A DNA stretch of 64,000 nucleotides from Dorea longicatena (GCF_025150085.1 NZ_CP102280.1:2801001-2865000), one strand, 5' to 3'; positions 8,601 to 17,442 are shown, counted from the stretch's first letter. Numbers and translations: made by a program. Notes: generated from the letters alone by a model not told the origin.

Positions 8601-9089
8601 TTATAACGAAATCTTAATTTCCCTGTCCGTGCGGTGATACTTATGATAGTTTACTCCCGCCGCATCAAACATCTTCATGGAAGCCATTACCGCAGCTGTA
8701 CCCTCGTATTTATTACAATCATAGATAACCTCTTTAATCCCGCTTTGAATGATTGCTTTGGCACATTCATTGCATGGGAATAAGGATACATACAATTTGG
8801 CTCCTTCAAGACTGCCGCCCCGGTAATTCAGGATCGCATTCAGCTCACTGTGAACCGTATATACATATTTGGTCTCCAAAGGATCGTCCCCTTCTCTTCC
8901 CCATGGAAATACATCGTCCGAGCAGCCTGTCGGCAGACCATTATATCCCATTGACAGAATCTTATTATCCTGACTGACTATACAACATCCAACCTGCGTA
9001 TTTGGATCTTTAGAACGCATTCCCGAAAGTTTGGCAACTCCCATGAAATATTCATCCCAGCTTATATAATCCTTTCTTTTATCTCCCAT
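8601..9089 (-). CDS. dCMP/cytidine deaminase family protein (ComEB-like)
   Basis: A zinc deaminase of 162 residues that most likely converts dCMP to dUMP for thymidylate synthesis. The zinc ligands and catalytic Glu are seen as HSELNAI (His-Ala-Glu type motif with Ser) and PCNECAKAI. The N-terminal DPNTQVGCCIV and NGLPTG segments are typical for the dCMP deaminase family. I start at the ATG at 9087-9089, which has AGGAGAAAC directly upstream; a longer frame to 9170 would run into upp. It ends in a strong terminator and follows upp by 16 bases, so the two pyrimidine genes are probably one transcript. Confidence 0.88.
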   Translation of the reverse strand: MGDKRKDYISWDEYFMGVAKLSGMRSKDPNTQVGCCIVSQDNKILSMGYNGLPTGCSDDVFPWGREGDDPLETKYVYTVHSELNAILNYRGGSLEGAKLYVSLFPCNECAKAIIQSGIKEVIYDCNKYEGTAAVMASMKMFDAAGVNYHKYHRTDREIKISL

Positions 9090-9105
9090 ATGTTTCTCCT
9101 CGTCA

Positions 9106-9735
9106 CTATTTTGTTCCGAAAATACGGTCTCCTGCGTCACCAAGTCCCGGAACGATATATTTATGTTCATTCAAATGATCGTCCAGTGCACCGATATATA
9201 CATCTACATCCGGATGTGCTTCCTGCAGATGTTTTACACCTTCCGGTGCTGCAATGATACACATAAAGCGCAGATGCTTTACACCTTTATCTTTCAGCAT
9301 CTGAAGTGCTGCTATACATGATCCACCGGTTGCCAGCATTGGATCTACGACAAATACTTCTCTTTCATCGCAGTCAGATGGCAGTTTGCAGTAATATTCC
9401 ACCGGTTCGTATGTCTGCGGATCTCTGTAAAGACCGATATGTCCAACCTTTGCAGATGGGATCATATTTAACATTCCATCTACCATTCCAAGGCCTGCTC
9501 TTAAGATCGGAACTACAGCCAATTTCTTACCACTTAACTGCTTACCTGTCATCTCGCAGATTGGTGTTTTTATCTTAACATCTTCCATCTTCAGATCTCT
9601 TGTTGCTTCATAACACATCAATGATGCGATCTCCCCAACGATTTCTCTGAATTCTTTTGATCCTACTTCCTCATTGCGGATGTAGTTGATTTTGTGCTGA
9701 ATCAGCGGATGATCCATAACCTGTACTTTCGACAT
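9106..9735 (-). CDS. upp: Uracil phosphoribosyltransferase
   Basis: An enzyme of 209 residues that makes UMP from uracil and PRPP in pyrimidine salvage. The PRPP-binding loop is present as [15 protein letters not shown], and the uracil-binding [14 protein letters not shown] terminus is intact. The conserved ILRAGLGM segment lies near the middle. The start at 9733-9735 follows AAGGAGGAGAAC, while a longer frame would add 10 odd residues. Between the upstream translation-factor gene and upp there are 26 bases, and the dCMP deaminase gene follows, so the three may be co-transcribed. Confidence 0.95.
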   Translation of the reverse strand: MSKVQVMDHPLIQHKINYIRNEEVGSKEFREIVGEIASLMCYEATRDLKMEDVKIKTPICEMTGKQLSGKKLAVVPILRAGLGMVDGMLNMIPSAKVGHIGLYRDPQTYEPVEYYCKLPSDCDEREVFVVDPMLATGGSCIAALQMLKDKGVKHLRFMCIIAAPEGVKHLQEAHPDVDVYIGALDDHLNEHKYIVPGLGDAGDRIFGTK

Positions 9736-9761
9736 TGTTCTCCTCCTTGTTGTGCAATGTA

Positions 9762-10823
9762 TCATACCAATTTTTCTATATGATGTCCTGCAGCCTTCAG
9801 AAGACGGTTCATGATCGCACTTCCGATTCCCGCAGTATCAAACGACTCACTGTAGATATAATCTACCTGGTCGTCATCAAACTCTCTTAATATCCGGAAC
9901 AGATTCGCAGCAATCGTAGACTCATCGGCTCTTGTTCCGATACATTTTACATCACCGGATTTGTAATCAGCTACGGTTTCTTCTGTTCCGATCACTCCTA
10001 CCTTATAGCCTGCTTCGGATTTTTCCTTTGCGCGCTTATTAATCTCTTTTACTACTTTTTCAAGCGGTCCTTCTATGATCGTCAGATCTGCTTTTGGTGC
10101 ATAATGACGGTACTTCATTCCCGGTGCTTTCGGCACCTGTTTGCTGTCCGGTCTGATCAGTGTCCGGTCAACTGTAACCTCCCCGATTACTTCTTCGAAC
10201 ATTTCTTTTGTGATCGCTCCGGGTCTTAAGATCATCGGCGGCTCTACTGTCACATCCAGTATCGTTGATTCCACGCCAATCTCCACAGCACCACCGTCTA
10301 CGATCATATCCACTCTGCCTGTCAGATCCTCTGCCACATGCTGTGCAGTCGTCGGGCTTGGTCTTCCCGATGTATTGGCACTTGGTGCGGCGATATAACC
10401 GCCACCCGCATCTATTACTTCTCTTGCGATCTCGTCTACCGGCATTCTGACAGCAACCGTATCAAGACCTCCCGTCGTTCCATACGGCACAATATCACTC
10501 TTATTAAAGATCATTGTAAGCGGTCCCGGCCAGTATTTTTCTGCAACTTTAACAGCTTTCTCCGGAACTTCTGAGACAATTTTATCCAGTGCTTTCATAT
10601 TCGTGATATGGATGATCAAAGGGTTATCGGACGGTCTTCCTTTTGCGGCATATATCTTCTTTGCCGCATCTTCATTCAATGCATCGGCTCCCAGACCATA
10701 TACAGTCTCTGTGGGAAATGCAACCAGACCTCCTTCTTTTAAGATCCGTCCTGCTTCTCTTATAATATCTGTATTTTTTTGATTTTTATCTATTTTCTCT
10801 ATTATTGTTTTCATGATTTTCAT
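9762..10823 (-). CDS. Threonylcarbamoyl-AMP synthase (Sua5 type)
   Basis: An enzyme of about 353 residues that makes threonylcarbamoyl-AMP, the donor for the t6A37 modification of tRNAs reading ANN codons. The YrdC domain (residues 20-210) shows [22 protein letters not shown] and [13 protein letters not shown]. The C-terminal Sua5 domain (from about 240) follows a linker [12 protein letters not shown], so this is the long Sua5 form and not the short TsaC. ATGs at 10823 and 10814 are both possible; I use 10823 because of a weak GAGTG upstream. The gene starts 12 bases after cwlD. Confidence 0.9.
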   Translation of the reverse strand: MKIMKTIIEKIDKNQKNTDIIREAGRILKEGGLVAFPTETVYGLGADALNEDAAKKIYAAKGRPSDNPLIIHITNMKALDKIVSEVPEKAVKVAEKYWPGPLTMIFNKSDIVPYGTTGGLDTVAVRMPVDEIAREVIDAGGGYIAAPSANTSGRPSPTTAQHVAEDLTGRVDMIVDGGAVEIGVESTILDVTVEPPMILRPGAITKEMFEEVIGEVTVDRTLIRPDSKQVPKAPGMKYRHYAPKADLTIIEGPLEKVVKEINKRAKEKSEAGYKVGVIGTEETVADYKSGDVKCIGTRADESTIAANLFRILREFDDDQVDYIYSESFDTAGIGSAIMNRLLKAAGHHIEKLV

Positions 10824-10834
10824 TATACTACACT

Positions 10835-11515
10835 CTAGTTTTCCACACAAGCAATGATTCCTTTCGTAATTGCATCTGCCATTTTCTTCTGATACTTCGT
10901 ATCGGTCAGCTTCGCGGCCTCTTCCGGATTACTTAAGAAGCCACACTCAACGATAATCGTCGGTACTTCCGTACGTTTGAGCAGATAGTATGTATCATTT
11001 GCTTTTGCCTGTCTTGTATTCGTCTCATCCACTGTAAGAAGGGCTTTTTGCATCTGCTCCGCCATTCTCTTTCCTTCTTCCGAATGAGAATAATAAAAGA
11101 CCTGTGCACCCCGTATCTGTTCATCCTGATAACTGTTCTGGTGTATACTTACCGCTGCCTGCGGCATTGTTTTATTGATGATCTCTACTCTTGCTTTCAT
11201 ATCATGGATCTTATTATTTCCGGCCTGTGGATCGCCGAGCATCTCATCTTTTTCTCTTGTCATTACAACTTCCCAGCCTTTTTTCTCCAGTCTTTTTTTA
11301 ATTTTTCTGGCGATCTCAAGATTGACATCCTTTTCTTTTGCCTGATTCACACCGATCTTTCCCGGATCATCCCCGCCGTGCCCGCTGTCAAGAACGATTA
11401 TCTTATTTTTCGCTGTTACATTTCCACTGGATACAAGTTTTTGCAGATTCTTACTGAGCAGCACAAGTACCGCCAGAAAAAGTAACAGTACTGCCAGTTC
11501 TATTTTTTTTCGCAA
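10835..11515 (-). CDS. cwlD: N-acetylmuramoyl-L-alanine amidase CwlD
   Basis: An Amidase_3 enzyme of about 226 residues with an N-terminal membrane anchor (residues 5-23). It shows the zinc motifs DSGHGGDDPG, a Glu in NLEIARK, SIHQNSY and VECGFLSN. CwlD works with PdaA to make the muramic delta-lactam of spore cortex. I choose a TTG start at 11513-11515 because AGGAGG lies exactly 9 bases upstream. The ATG 24 bases further up (11539) is itself upstream of that AGGAGG and has no site of its own. The AGGAGG is buried in a strong hairpin at 11519-11571, see separate entry. The family is clear; the start is an argued choice. Confidence 0.85.
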   Translation of the reverse strand: MRKKIELAVLLLFLAVLVLLSKNLQKLVSSGNVTAKNKIIVLDSGHGGDDPGKIGVNQAKEKDVNLEIARKIKKRLEKKGWEVVMTREKDEMLGDPQAGNNKIHDMKARVEIINKTMPQAAVSIHQNSYQDEQIRGAQVFYYSHSEEGKRMAEQMQKALLTVDETNTRQAKANDTYYLLKRTEVPTIIVECGFLSNPEEAAKLTDTKYQKKMADAITKGIIACVEN

Positions 11516-11518
11516 ATA

Positions 11519-11571
11519 AAAATACCTCCTGCAATTCATATATTCTACTATATGACTGCAAGAGGTATTTT
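11519..11571 (-). promoter_or_regulatory. Hairpin that hides the cwlD ribosome binding site
   Basis: The arms at 11519-11533 and 11557-11571 form about 14-15 pairs with one wobble; the loop of 23 bases contains ATATATGAAT. The 3' arm carries the AGGAGG of cwlD and is followed by TTTTTATTT. It can therefore act as a terminator for the GH18 gene that ends at 11591, as a block on cwlD translation from read-through RNA, or both. Confidence 0.6.
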
Positions 11572-11590
11572 ATCTGTTATTTAGTTTTGA

Positions 11591-13507
11591 TTAATTTACA
11601 TATTTTTGAATCAGATTCCAGATATCCGTGCTTTCCTGTCCCAAAGACCACTCAGCGGTACCTGCAAGCTTATACTTCTGCATGAGCTTAAGTTTTGGTT
11701 CGATGGATTTGGCATCTTCCAGCCAGATCTCGTATTTTGCTCCGTCTGCTTCCCATGTTGCATAATTCTGTCCGGCCTTCTTGTCCCATGTCGTCTCAAC
11801 CCCAGCCTGCTTAATCTGCGCCTGGGCATTATCCATACCATATGCCACACTTTCTACATTGACAGAATACTCTGCCGCATCTGTTCCCTTTTCACTTGCC
11901 AGCTCTTCTTCTGTCTTCGGTGTTTCTTTCCACAGACGTGTAAAGAACGGAATTCCACTGATAACTTTTTTAGCCGGAACTTCTTTTAATGTCTCCTCAA
12001 TACCTTCTTTTACATAATTATATGAGGATACCGGTCCTGCCTCAGGGGAACCCGCATAATATTCATCATAGCCCATGATCACTACATAATCTGCTACAAT
12101 TCCCTGCTCCTTACGGTCATACTGCGTATTAAAACTCTTCGGAACATAATTGTCCACCGATAATACCAGACCATTCTGTCTGCACTTCACCGATAATTCA
12201 CGAATGAATTCTATATAATGTTCTCCGCATTTATCAGATATCTTCTCGAAATCTACATTAATACCGTCTACCCCAACACGCAACGCTTCAGCGATCAGCT
12301 GTGTGATCAGCGTTTCACGTCTTGATGTATAACTAAGCAATTCGTAAGATTCCTGTTCTGAACTGATTCCTCCGTCAAAGTCTCTGACGGTCATCCACAC
12401 TTCGATATTCTGCTGATGTGCATAACTTACATAATCAGATGATGCAATAGATGTAATATTGCCGCTGGTATCTGCCACATGCACCCATGTCGGTGCCAGT
12501 GTCGTAAGACCTTTGGTCTGTGCGATCTTCTGTGCCACTCCCTTATTAGCATCCTGATTTGTTACATTATGCCATGCCATATTAATGGTGTAATCCTTTG
12601 AAATGCTTGAATAGTTCTGCTCATCGAATTTTCTTGTAATGTTCTTCTTCTCTTCATTCTTCAGAGTATTGTTCTTAACATATCCGATCACACCTTCTTT
12701 TGTGCGGATCTTCTTCCAGTTTTCTTCACTTTCGATGATTGTTACTTCATCTTTTTTCTTGAGTTCTGCCAGTACAGGGCTCTTTACTCCACCCTGATAA
12801 CGCACCTGTGTATTCTTCTTTACAGTTGCCACATCCGTTTTGCCCCATTTGGTTCTGATCATTACATGATCCGGATTACTTGACATTTCATAATCAATAT
12901 TGGTGTACTGCTGGACAAAATCCAACGCGATATATGCTGTGTTTCCTTCTGTTTTTAAAATGACGTAATCTTCGCTCTTTTTCTCTCTGGATACCGAATA
13001 ATCCTTGCTGCCCACATCTACCGATATCATATCCTTCGGAAGCATATACAACAGTACATTCTCATTCGAATCCCAGTAAAAACGGCTGTTAATGTAATCT
13101 CTTACGACATCATACGCAACATAAGCCTTTCCGTCCGACAATTTACCCTTGGCCTCTACGACCTTGTTATCTACAGTGATTCCAAGCTGTCCGTCTTTTT
13201 CAATTCCATAATATTTCTTCATATCATATTGCTCTTTTGACGGGCTGTATCGTTTCCATATAACAATCCCTGCTATTGCTGCAATTACTAATATTATTAA
13301 CAGGACAAGCTGGATCATGCGGTTTCTCTGTCGTCTTCTTCTCATGCGCGCTCTGTCCGCAGAACTTCTCCTACCTGTCGGTCTTCTTCCAGGCGTCTGT
13401 CCGGATGTCCTTCTGTTTCTGCTCTGCGAAGCCGGTCTTCCGGATGGTCTTGCACTTGTTTTTTTTCTGTTATTATATGTGCGGCTATTTCTTCCTCTGT
13501 CTTCCAT
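11591..13507 (-). CDS. GH18-type hydrolase with SH3 domain, membrane anchored
   Basis: A protein of about 638 residues. The N terminus is highly basic (Arg/Pro-rich, residues 1-60), then comes one membrane helix (LVLLIILVIAAIAGIVIW). Next are domains resembling copper-amine-oxidase-like repeats (KAYVAYDVVRDYI), a bacterial SH3 domain (around VRYQGGVKSPVLAELKKKD) and a C-terminal GH18 catalytic domain with DGINVDFEKI, the DxxDxDxE-like motif in the form DGINVDFE. This is the YaaH/SleL type of spore cortex or peptidoglycan glucosaminidase, though here it is anchored to the membrane. The ATG at 13505-13507 follows GTAGGAGGTGCAGC. The substrate cannot be told from sequence. Confidence 0.8.
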   Translation of the reverse strand: MEDRGRNSRTYNNRKKTSARPSGRPASQSRNRRTSGQTPGRRPTGRRSSADRARMRRRRQRNRMIQLVLLIILVIAAIAGIVIWKRYSPSKEQYDMKKYYGIEKDGQLGITVDNKVVEAKGKLSDGKAYVAYDVVRDYINSRFYWDSNENVLLYMLPKDMISVDVGSKDYSVSREKKSEDYVILKTEGNTAYIALDFVQQYTNIDYEMSSNPDHVMIRTKWGKTDVATVKKNTQVRYQGGVKSPVLAELKKKDEVTIIESEENWKKIRTKEGVIGYVKNNTLKNEEKKNITRKFDEQNYSSISKDYTINMAWHNVTNQDANKGVAQKIAQTKGLTTLAPTWVHVADTSGNITSIASSDYVSYAHQQNIEVWMTVRDFDGGISSEQESYELLSYTSRRETLITQLIAEALRVGVDGINVDFEKISDKCGEHYIEFIRELSVKCRQNGLVLSVDNYVPKSFNTQYDRKEQGIVADYVVIMGYDEYYAGSPEAGPVSSYNYVKEGIEETLKEVPAKKVISGIPFFTRLWKETPKTEEELASEKGTDAAEYSVNVESVAYGMDNAQAQIKQAGVETTWDKKAGQNYATWEADGAKYEIWLEDAKSIEPKLKLMQKYKLAGTAEWSLGQESTDIWNLIQKYVN

Positions 13508-13622
13508 GCTGCACCTCCTACAGAAGACATTATAGCAAAACGTTAGATACACGTCATTATATTTCGACATTTTCATCAAAACTTTCGTTCTGATCTGCGG
13601 GGTATTTACATATTTTCTTCCA

Positions 13623-13835
13623 TTAAATTGTTATATTCTGGAACCACACTTCTTTCACATCGCCTTTGTCATTCAGCACATAATCCCTCATATAGGACTG
13701 GTGTTCACACATTGTATGCGCCTGTACGATCTGCATAGGACTGGCCGGTACCCCATTGATCCTGAGGCTTATATTTTTCTTTTCAAAACCAGTCAGTTCC
13801 TGAAACATCTCTTTCATCTCTTCTTTCTCCCCCAT
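13623..13835 (-). CDS. Small conserved-looking protein of unknown function, 70 aa
   Basis: I do not recognise this protein. It has 70 residues, starting MGEKEEMKEMFQELTGFEKK and ending WFQNITI, with no membrane segment and one Cys. The ribosome binding site is excellent (AGGAGGAAGCAGT before the ATG), which together with normal codon use supports a real gene. It is alone between the GH18 gene and mecA and is transcribed on the minus strand, diverging from mecA. Confidence 0.6.
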   Translation of the reverse strand: MGEKEEMKEMFQELTGFEKKNISLRINGVPASPMQIVQAHTMCEHQSYMRDYVLNDKGDVKEVWFQNITI

Positions 13836-14222
13836 ACTGCTTCCTCCTCTTTACCGGATGATAACCGTGGTTGTCACGCATATTTTACGGTCAGGGAGAT
13901 GCTTGTGATACAATACTGTCCTTCTATGCAGCAACTGATAAATATAACTGGAAAACAGTTCCGGCAATTATGTAATTGTAAAAATAAATTGTTAACGTGA
14001 AATATCTGCCTGAAACGGCTGTAATTAATCTGATTTGTCATTGATAGATTCATTCCACCCGGAATGTGGAATTGAAATAAAATTCAGGAAATTCTTTTCC
14101 TGATGTTCTAATAACACAGTTATCAGGGAAAACTATCTTCCAGTAGGGCCATTATATCCGATTCATTTTGAAGAATCAAGTCTTTTTTATTTTTATATTC
14201 CACTTTGTTTATATTAAATTTA
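13836..14222. other. Intergenic region between divergent genes
   Basis: About 390 bases without a gene, AT-rich. A short stem (TCAGGAAA, loop, TTTCCTGA) lies near 14086-14105 without a clear U tract. I see nothing else that I can name; it must contain the promoter of the minus-strand 70-residue gene. Confidence 0.4.
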
Positions 14223-14252
14223 TTGAACATCCAACATTTTGTATGATATACT
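14223..14252 (+). promoter_or_regulatory. Probable promoter of mecA
   Basis: TTGAAC (14223-14228) and TATACT (14247-14252) are 18 bases apart, and AGGAAG of the mecA ribosome binding site starts 9 bases later, so the leader is very short. Confidence 0.55.
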
Positions 14253-14274
14253 ATTTTAGAAGGAAGTGATGATT

Positions 14275-15021
14275 ATGAAGATTGAAAAAATCAGTGACAA
14301 CCAGATCCGTTGTACTCTGACACGTGCCGATCTTGCTGACCGTCAGTTACAGCTCAGTGAACTGGCATACGGAACCGAGAAAGCCAAATCACTTTTCCGC
14401 GATATGATGCAACAGGCAGCCTTCGAATTTGGTTTTGAAGCAGAAGATATTCCTCTTATGATCGAGGCTATCCCTTCTGCAGATTCGATCGTGCTGATAA
14501 TTACGAAAGTCGAGGACCCAGAAGAACTCGATACTAGATTTTCAAAATTTGCACCTTCTTCCATAGCTGACGCCAAGAAGAAGAATACTCCAGGCAAGCT
14601 GGAAGGAGCAGAAGGTTTACTTGATCTGCTCGGAAAGGTTCAGGAATCTTTTGAAGCACAGGCAGCACAGACTGCAAAAGCAGCTTCTGAGACTTCAGAT
14701 GATAATACAGATAAGAAGGATTCCGGTAACAATATCCGGCTCTTTTCTTTCCCTGTAATGGAGAATGTACTGAAGGCCGCTCATCTGCTGGCTCCAATGT
14801 ACCACGGTTCCAATACATTATACAAAGATGATCAGGAAGAGATGTATCTGCTGGCACTTGCACAGTCAGACCATTCCACCGCAGATTTTAACCGTATCTG
14901 TAATATGTTATCCGAATACGGTGCATTAGAAAGTGCATCCGGTGCAACATTTGCATTTTTAGAAGAGCACTGTGAGACATTCCTTTCCGGGAATGCGGTT
15001 CAGCAGCTTGCGAATATTTAA
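14275..15021 (+). CDS. mecA: Adaptor protein MecA
   Basis: A protein of about 248 residues matching the negative regulator MecA, the adaptor that feeds substrates to the ClpC/ClpP protease. It shows MKIEKISDNQIRCTLTRADL at the N terminus, a central acidic linker of low complexity (residues 120-155, Ala/Ser/Asp-rich) and a C-terminal domain with EEMYLLALAQSD and the ending EHCETFLSGNAVQQLAN. The C-terminal domain binds ClpC; the N-terminal domain binds targets. The ATG at 14275 is preferred over 14266 and 14269 because AGGAAG lies 8 bases upstream. It is one of the few plus-strand genes here and ends in a bidirectional terminator. Confidence 0.85.
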   Translation: MKIEKISDNQIRCTLTRADLADRQLQLSELAYGTEKAKSLFRDMMQQAAFEFGFEAEDIPLMIEAIPSADSIVLIITKVEDPEELDTRFSKFAPSSIADAKKKNTPGKLEGAEGLLDLLGKVQESFEAQAAQTAKAASETSDDNTDKKDSGNNIRLFSFPVMENVLKAAHLLAPMYHGSNTLYKDDQEEMYLLALAQSDHSTADFNRICNMLSEYGALESASGATFAFLEEHCETFLSGNAVQQLANI

Positions 15022-15041
15022 TCTGCATACTCTGGTATACT

Positions 15042-15080
15042 AAAAAAGCTCTACGGGATAATTCCCCGTAGAGCTTTTTT
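15042..15080. terminator. Bidirectional terminator between mecA and the DUF1858 gene
   Basis: A near-perfect stem of AAAAAAGCTCTACGGG and CCCCGTAGAGCTTTTTT with a short loop ends in T runs on both strands, and so serves the converging genes. Confidence 0.9.
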
Positions 15081-15094
15081 ATACTCATTTTATA

Positions 15095-15316
15095 TTATGC
15101 CTGGCTTGCTTCCAGTGTTGCATTTAACTTTGCAACTAAAAGGTCTGGATCGATTCCATGTCCCATAGCGCCTTCTTCGATAGATTCCATCTGAGAATGT
15201 GGGCATCCGATGCAACCCATTCCTGCTTCCATCAGATCGTCAACAAGCTTTGGACATGTAGAATAGTATTTGGAAAGCAGCTCACCAAATGTCATGTCTT
15301 TTGTAATCTGTGCCAT
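15095..15316 (-). CDS. DUF1858 domain protein
   Basis: A 73-residue protein consisting of one DUF1858 domain, with the helical pattern DMTFGELLSKYYSTCPKLVD and the conserved CIGCPHSQ disulphide or metal motif. The domain also occurs at the N terminus of ScdA/RIC iron-sulfur repair proteins and as a free-standing partner of hybrid-cluster proteins, so a redox role is likely but not shown. The ATG has AGGAGGCGAT upstream. It is a single gene with a terminator shared with mecA. Upstream lies the DnaA-box cluster. Confidence 0.8.
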   Translation of the reverse strand: MAQITKDMTFGELLSKYYSTCPKLVDDLMEAGMGCIGCPHSQMESIEEGAMGHGIDPDLLVAKLNATLEASQA

Positions 15317-15527
15317 CTTATCGCCTCCTTTTTATTTCAGTGTTTCCATTATAGTAGCTTTTTACCATTGTGTAAACATTTTCTGTAAATTTATTCTTAA
15401 TATTTGACTACTTAAAAGTCAATACGAATTCCTTTTTTTTTCGACAAAACGTCATTTTTATAACAAGTCTACAAAACGTTCGTTCTTTTTCTATCCCCGA
15501 GTAATCCCCCGTTTTTCCCACTTTGGG

Positions 15528-15707
15528 TGTGGATAACGTGGATAACTTTGTGGAAATCCCCATTTTTCTACATTTTTCCTGTTTTTTTGTGTGGATAACT
15601 TTTTCCACCATATTTTTTAAGATTTTTTACGTTCGATGAAAAGTGTCGATTTTTGTGGATTTTGTACATTGTGGATAACTCTAAATTTATGTGGATAGTG
15701 TGGATAA
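15528..15707 (+). other. Cluster of DnaA boxes
   Basis: Four perfect DnaA boxes of the form TGTGGATAA are at 15528-15536, 15590-15598, 15670-15678 and 15699-15707. Two 8/9 matches abut them (CGTGGATAA at 15537-15545 and TGTGGATAG at 15690-15698), and weaker 7/9 matches are at 15549-15557 and 15654-15662. All point the same way within 180 bases, and an AT-rich tract lies at 15607-15630. No gene covers this spacer of about 450 bases. It is either an origin-like site or a DnaA-binding regulatory/titration cluster. Confidence 0.75.
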
Positions 15708-15762
15708 CCAAAAAGGGACGAAAGATTCGCAAAAATATTTTAAAATCTCCCGTCCGTTTCTG

Positions 15763-16698
15763 TTATACCAGTCGTCTCACCGTAACAATATTCGTATATG
15801 TTGCCGGCAAAATTCCTATCCCTTTTGCACTGTTAATTGCATTTACGATCTGCCCATTTCCCATATAAATTCCAACATGTCCGTCATATAGAATAATGTC
15901 TCCCGCAACAGCCTGATCGTAACTTACCGCAGTTCCTACATTCTCCATATCCCACGTCGTACGCGGAAGAGAAATTCCAAAGTGTGCAAATACCGACTGT
16001 ACGAATCCCGAACAATCCGCTCCGTTTGTCAGGCTTGTACCTCCCCATACATACGGATTACCGATAAACTGGCATGCATAATCTACAATAGCCTGTCCGG
16101 TCTGTGCCGCCTGCGTCTGTTGTTCTTCCTGTTGTTTGGCCGCTTCTTCTGCTGCCTTTTTCTCCTCCTCGGCTTTTTGTTCTGCCTCTTTTTGAAGCCT
16201 TGCGGCCTCTTCTTCTTTTGATTCTGCATACGTAAATGCTTCCTTAGCATTTTCCGTATCCTTCTTCTGCACAAGTTCTTCTGCTTTTTTCTGTGCTTCA
16301 TTTCCTACTGTTATATACTCGGAATATACATATCCGGTGACATTACCCGACTGCACTTTCGTCCATTCTCCTACCGGGCCTATGATTTTTGCCGCGTAAT
16401 CCGGATATAATTTTCCGACCCATTCGCTTTCTGTCGTCGGTTCACTTCTTATATAAAGAAATGACTGTACATTGGCGAATGCCATATCTAAATACTCTCC
16501 CTTTTGTGTCGGTACAAGGTAATCCTTTACCGAAATTGTCTTCTCTGACGTGTAACATTCTCCAAGTACCTGCTCAATTCCTGCTGTCGGCATATCCTGC
16601 GTATCATCTATATCTGCAGCCTGCGCCATAATCGGAAACGCCGTTATGGCTCCTGTCACAGTAACCAGGAACAATCCTTTTTTAAGAATAGAATCCAT
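15763..16698 (-). CDS. Secreted NlpC/P60 peptidoglycan hydrolase with SH3 domain
   Basis: A 311-residue protein with a signal peptide (cut near AQAADID), an SH3-like domain (FLYIRSEPTTESEWVGKLYP), a long Glu/Lys/Ala-rich coiled coil (about residues 130-200) and a C-terminal NlpC/P60 domain. The catalytic Cys is in NGADCSGFVQSVF, and the His is in YDGHVGIYMG. It probably cuts stem peptides (gamma-D-Glu-diaminopimelate) in the wall, as in cell separation enzymes. The ATG follows AAAGGAGGGAGTT. It is a monocistronic gene divergent from perR. Confidence 0.9.
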   Translation of the reverse strand: MDSILKKGLFLVTVTGAITAFPIMAQAADIDDTQDMPTAGIEQVLGECYTSEKTISVKDYLVPTQKGEYLDMAFANVQSFLYIRSEPTTESEWVGKLYPDYAAKIIGPVGEWTKVQSGNVTGYVYSEYITVGNEAQKKAEELVQKKDTENAKEAFTYAESKEEEAARLQKEAEQKAEEEKKAAEEAAKQQEEQQTQAAQTGQAIVDYACQFIGNPYVWGGTSLTNGADCSGFVQSVFAHFGISLPRTTWDMENVGTAVSYDQAVAGDIILYDGHVGIYMGNGQIVNAINSAKGIGILPATYTNIVTVRRLV

Positions 16699-16875
16699 AA
16701 ACTCCCTCCTTTATGTTTTCTTATCTTTTGTAATTATTACAGAATTGTTACATATGTTACGTTTGTTATTATAACATTACAACACGTTTTGTCAAGGTTT
16801 TCTTTGATTATAATACATTTAATATTCGATTTATATTTATTATTTGTTACATTTTGTTACATTCATTCTTTTATA

Positions 16876-16937
16876 TTGACAAAATATATCATCCGAATTA
16901 TACTAAAGATATATCAATTATAGTAATTATTATCATT
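16876..16937 (+). promoter_or_regulatory. perR promoter and likely auto-regulatory operator
   Basis: TTGACA (16876-16881) and TATACT (16899-16904) are 17 bases apart. Just downstream, a dyad-like stretch TAGTAATTATTATCA (16921-16935) agrees in 11 of 14 fixed positions with a TTATAATnATTATAA Fur/PerR box. This suggests autoregulation. Confidence 0.6.
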
Positions 16938-16953
16938 ATTGAAGGGAGGATTT

Positions 16954-17361
16954 ATGGCCGGTTTAAAATATAGCAAGCAAAGGGCCTCTATAAAAGATTA
17001 CCTGATGCACACGACTTCTCATCCGACTGCTGATACCGTATATCTTCATATTAAAGAAGAATTTCCTAATATCAGCCTCGGAACCGTATACCGCAACCTG
17101 AACCTGCTTGCAGATATCGGAGAAGCGCTTCGGATTCCGACACCGGATGGCGGCGATCGTTTTGATGGACGCTGCGAACCTCATTATCATGTAGTATGCA
17201 CCAATTGCGGAAATGTATTCGATCTGGAAATGGATGATTCCTATATCCAGAAGATTAATGAAGATGCGAATAAATATTTCGATGGAATCATCGAATCACA
17301 CACCACACTTTTCCACGGTCTCTGTGGCGAATGTGCAAAAAAATTAAACGAGAATAAATAA
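16954..17361 (+). CDS. perR: PerR-type Fur family regulator
   Basis: A 135-residue Fur family repressor. An N-terminal winged helix (HPTADTVYLHIK, SLGTVYRNLNLL) is followed by a metal-binding domain with RFDG (the Asp typical of PerR, not the Glu common in Fur), EPHYHVVC and two CxxC zinc pairs (CTNC, CGEC). Metal-catalysed oxidation of its His residues would relieve repression under peroxide stress. The start at 16954 is set by GGGAGGATTT. The next gene is a rubrerythrin with a large palindrome over its promoter, which agrees with PerR and not Fur. A terminator between them is not evident. Confidence 0.85.
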   Translation: MAGLKYSKQRASIKDYLMHTTSHPTADTVYLHIKEEFPNISLGTVYRNLNLLADIGEALRIPTPDGGDRFDGRCEPHYHVVCTNCGNVFDLEMDDSYIQKINEDANKYFDGIIESHTTLFHGLCGECAKKLNENK

Positions 17362-17381
17362 TAAAATTTATCAAAAACTAA

Positions 17382-17442
17382 TTGACAAACACATAAGATT
17401 ATGCTAAATTAATATCAGTAACAATTACTAATATTAATTTAG
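17382..17442 (+). promoter_or_regulatory. Rubrerythrin promoter overlapped by a 39-base palindrome
   Basis: TTGACA (17382-17387), 17 bases, TAAATT (17405-17410). The palindrome at 17404-17442 has arms of 18 bases with one mismatch around a 3-base centre, with outer parts CTAAATTAATAT and ATATTAATTTAG. It covers the -10 and the start point, as expected for a repressor operator, most likely PerR from the neighbouring gene. Confidence 0.75.

Noticed and set aside
15408..15611. Minus-strand 67-residue open frame
   Set aside because: It is made of the DnaA-box repeats read in another frame, with no ribosome binding site and low-complexity residues.
15528..15707. Calling the cluster the chromosome origin outright
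   Set aside because: No dnaA, dnaN or rpmH lies near, and no gene-strand switch occurs here, so the site is only origin-like.
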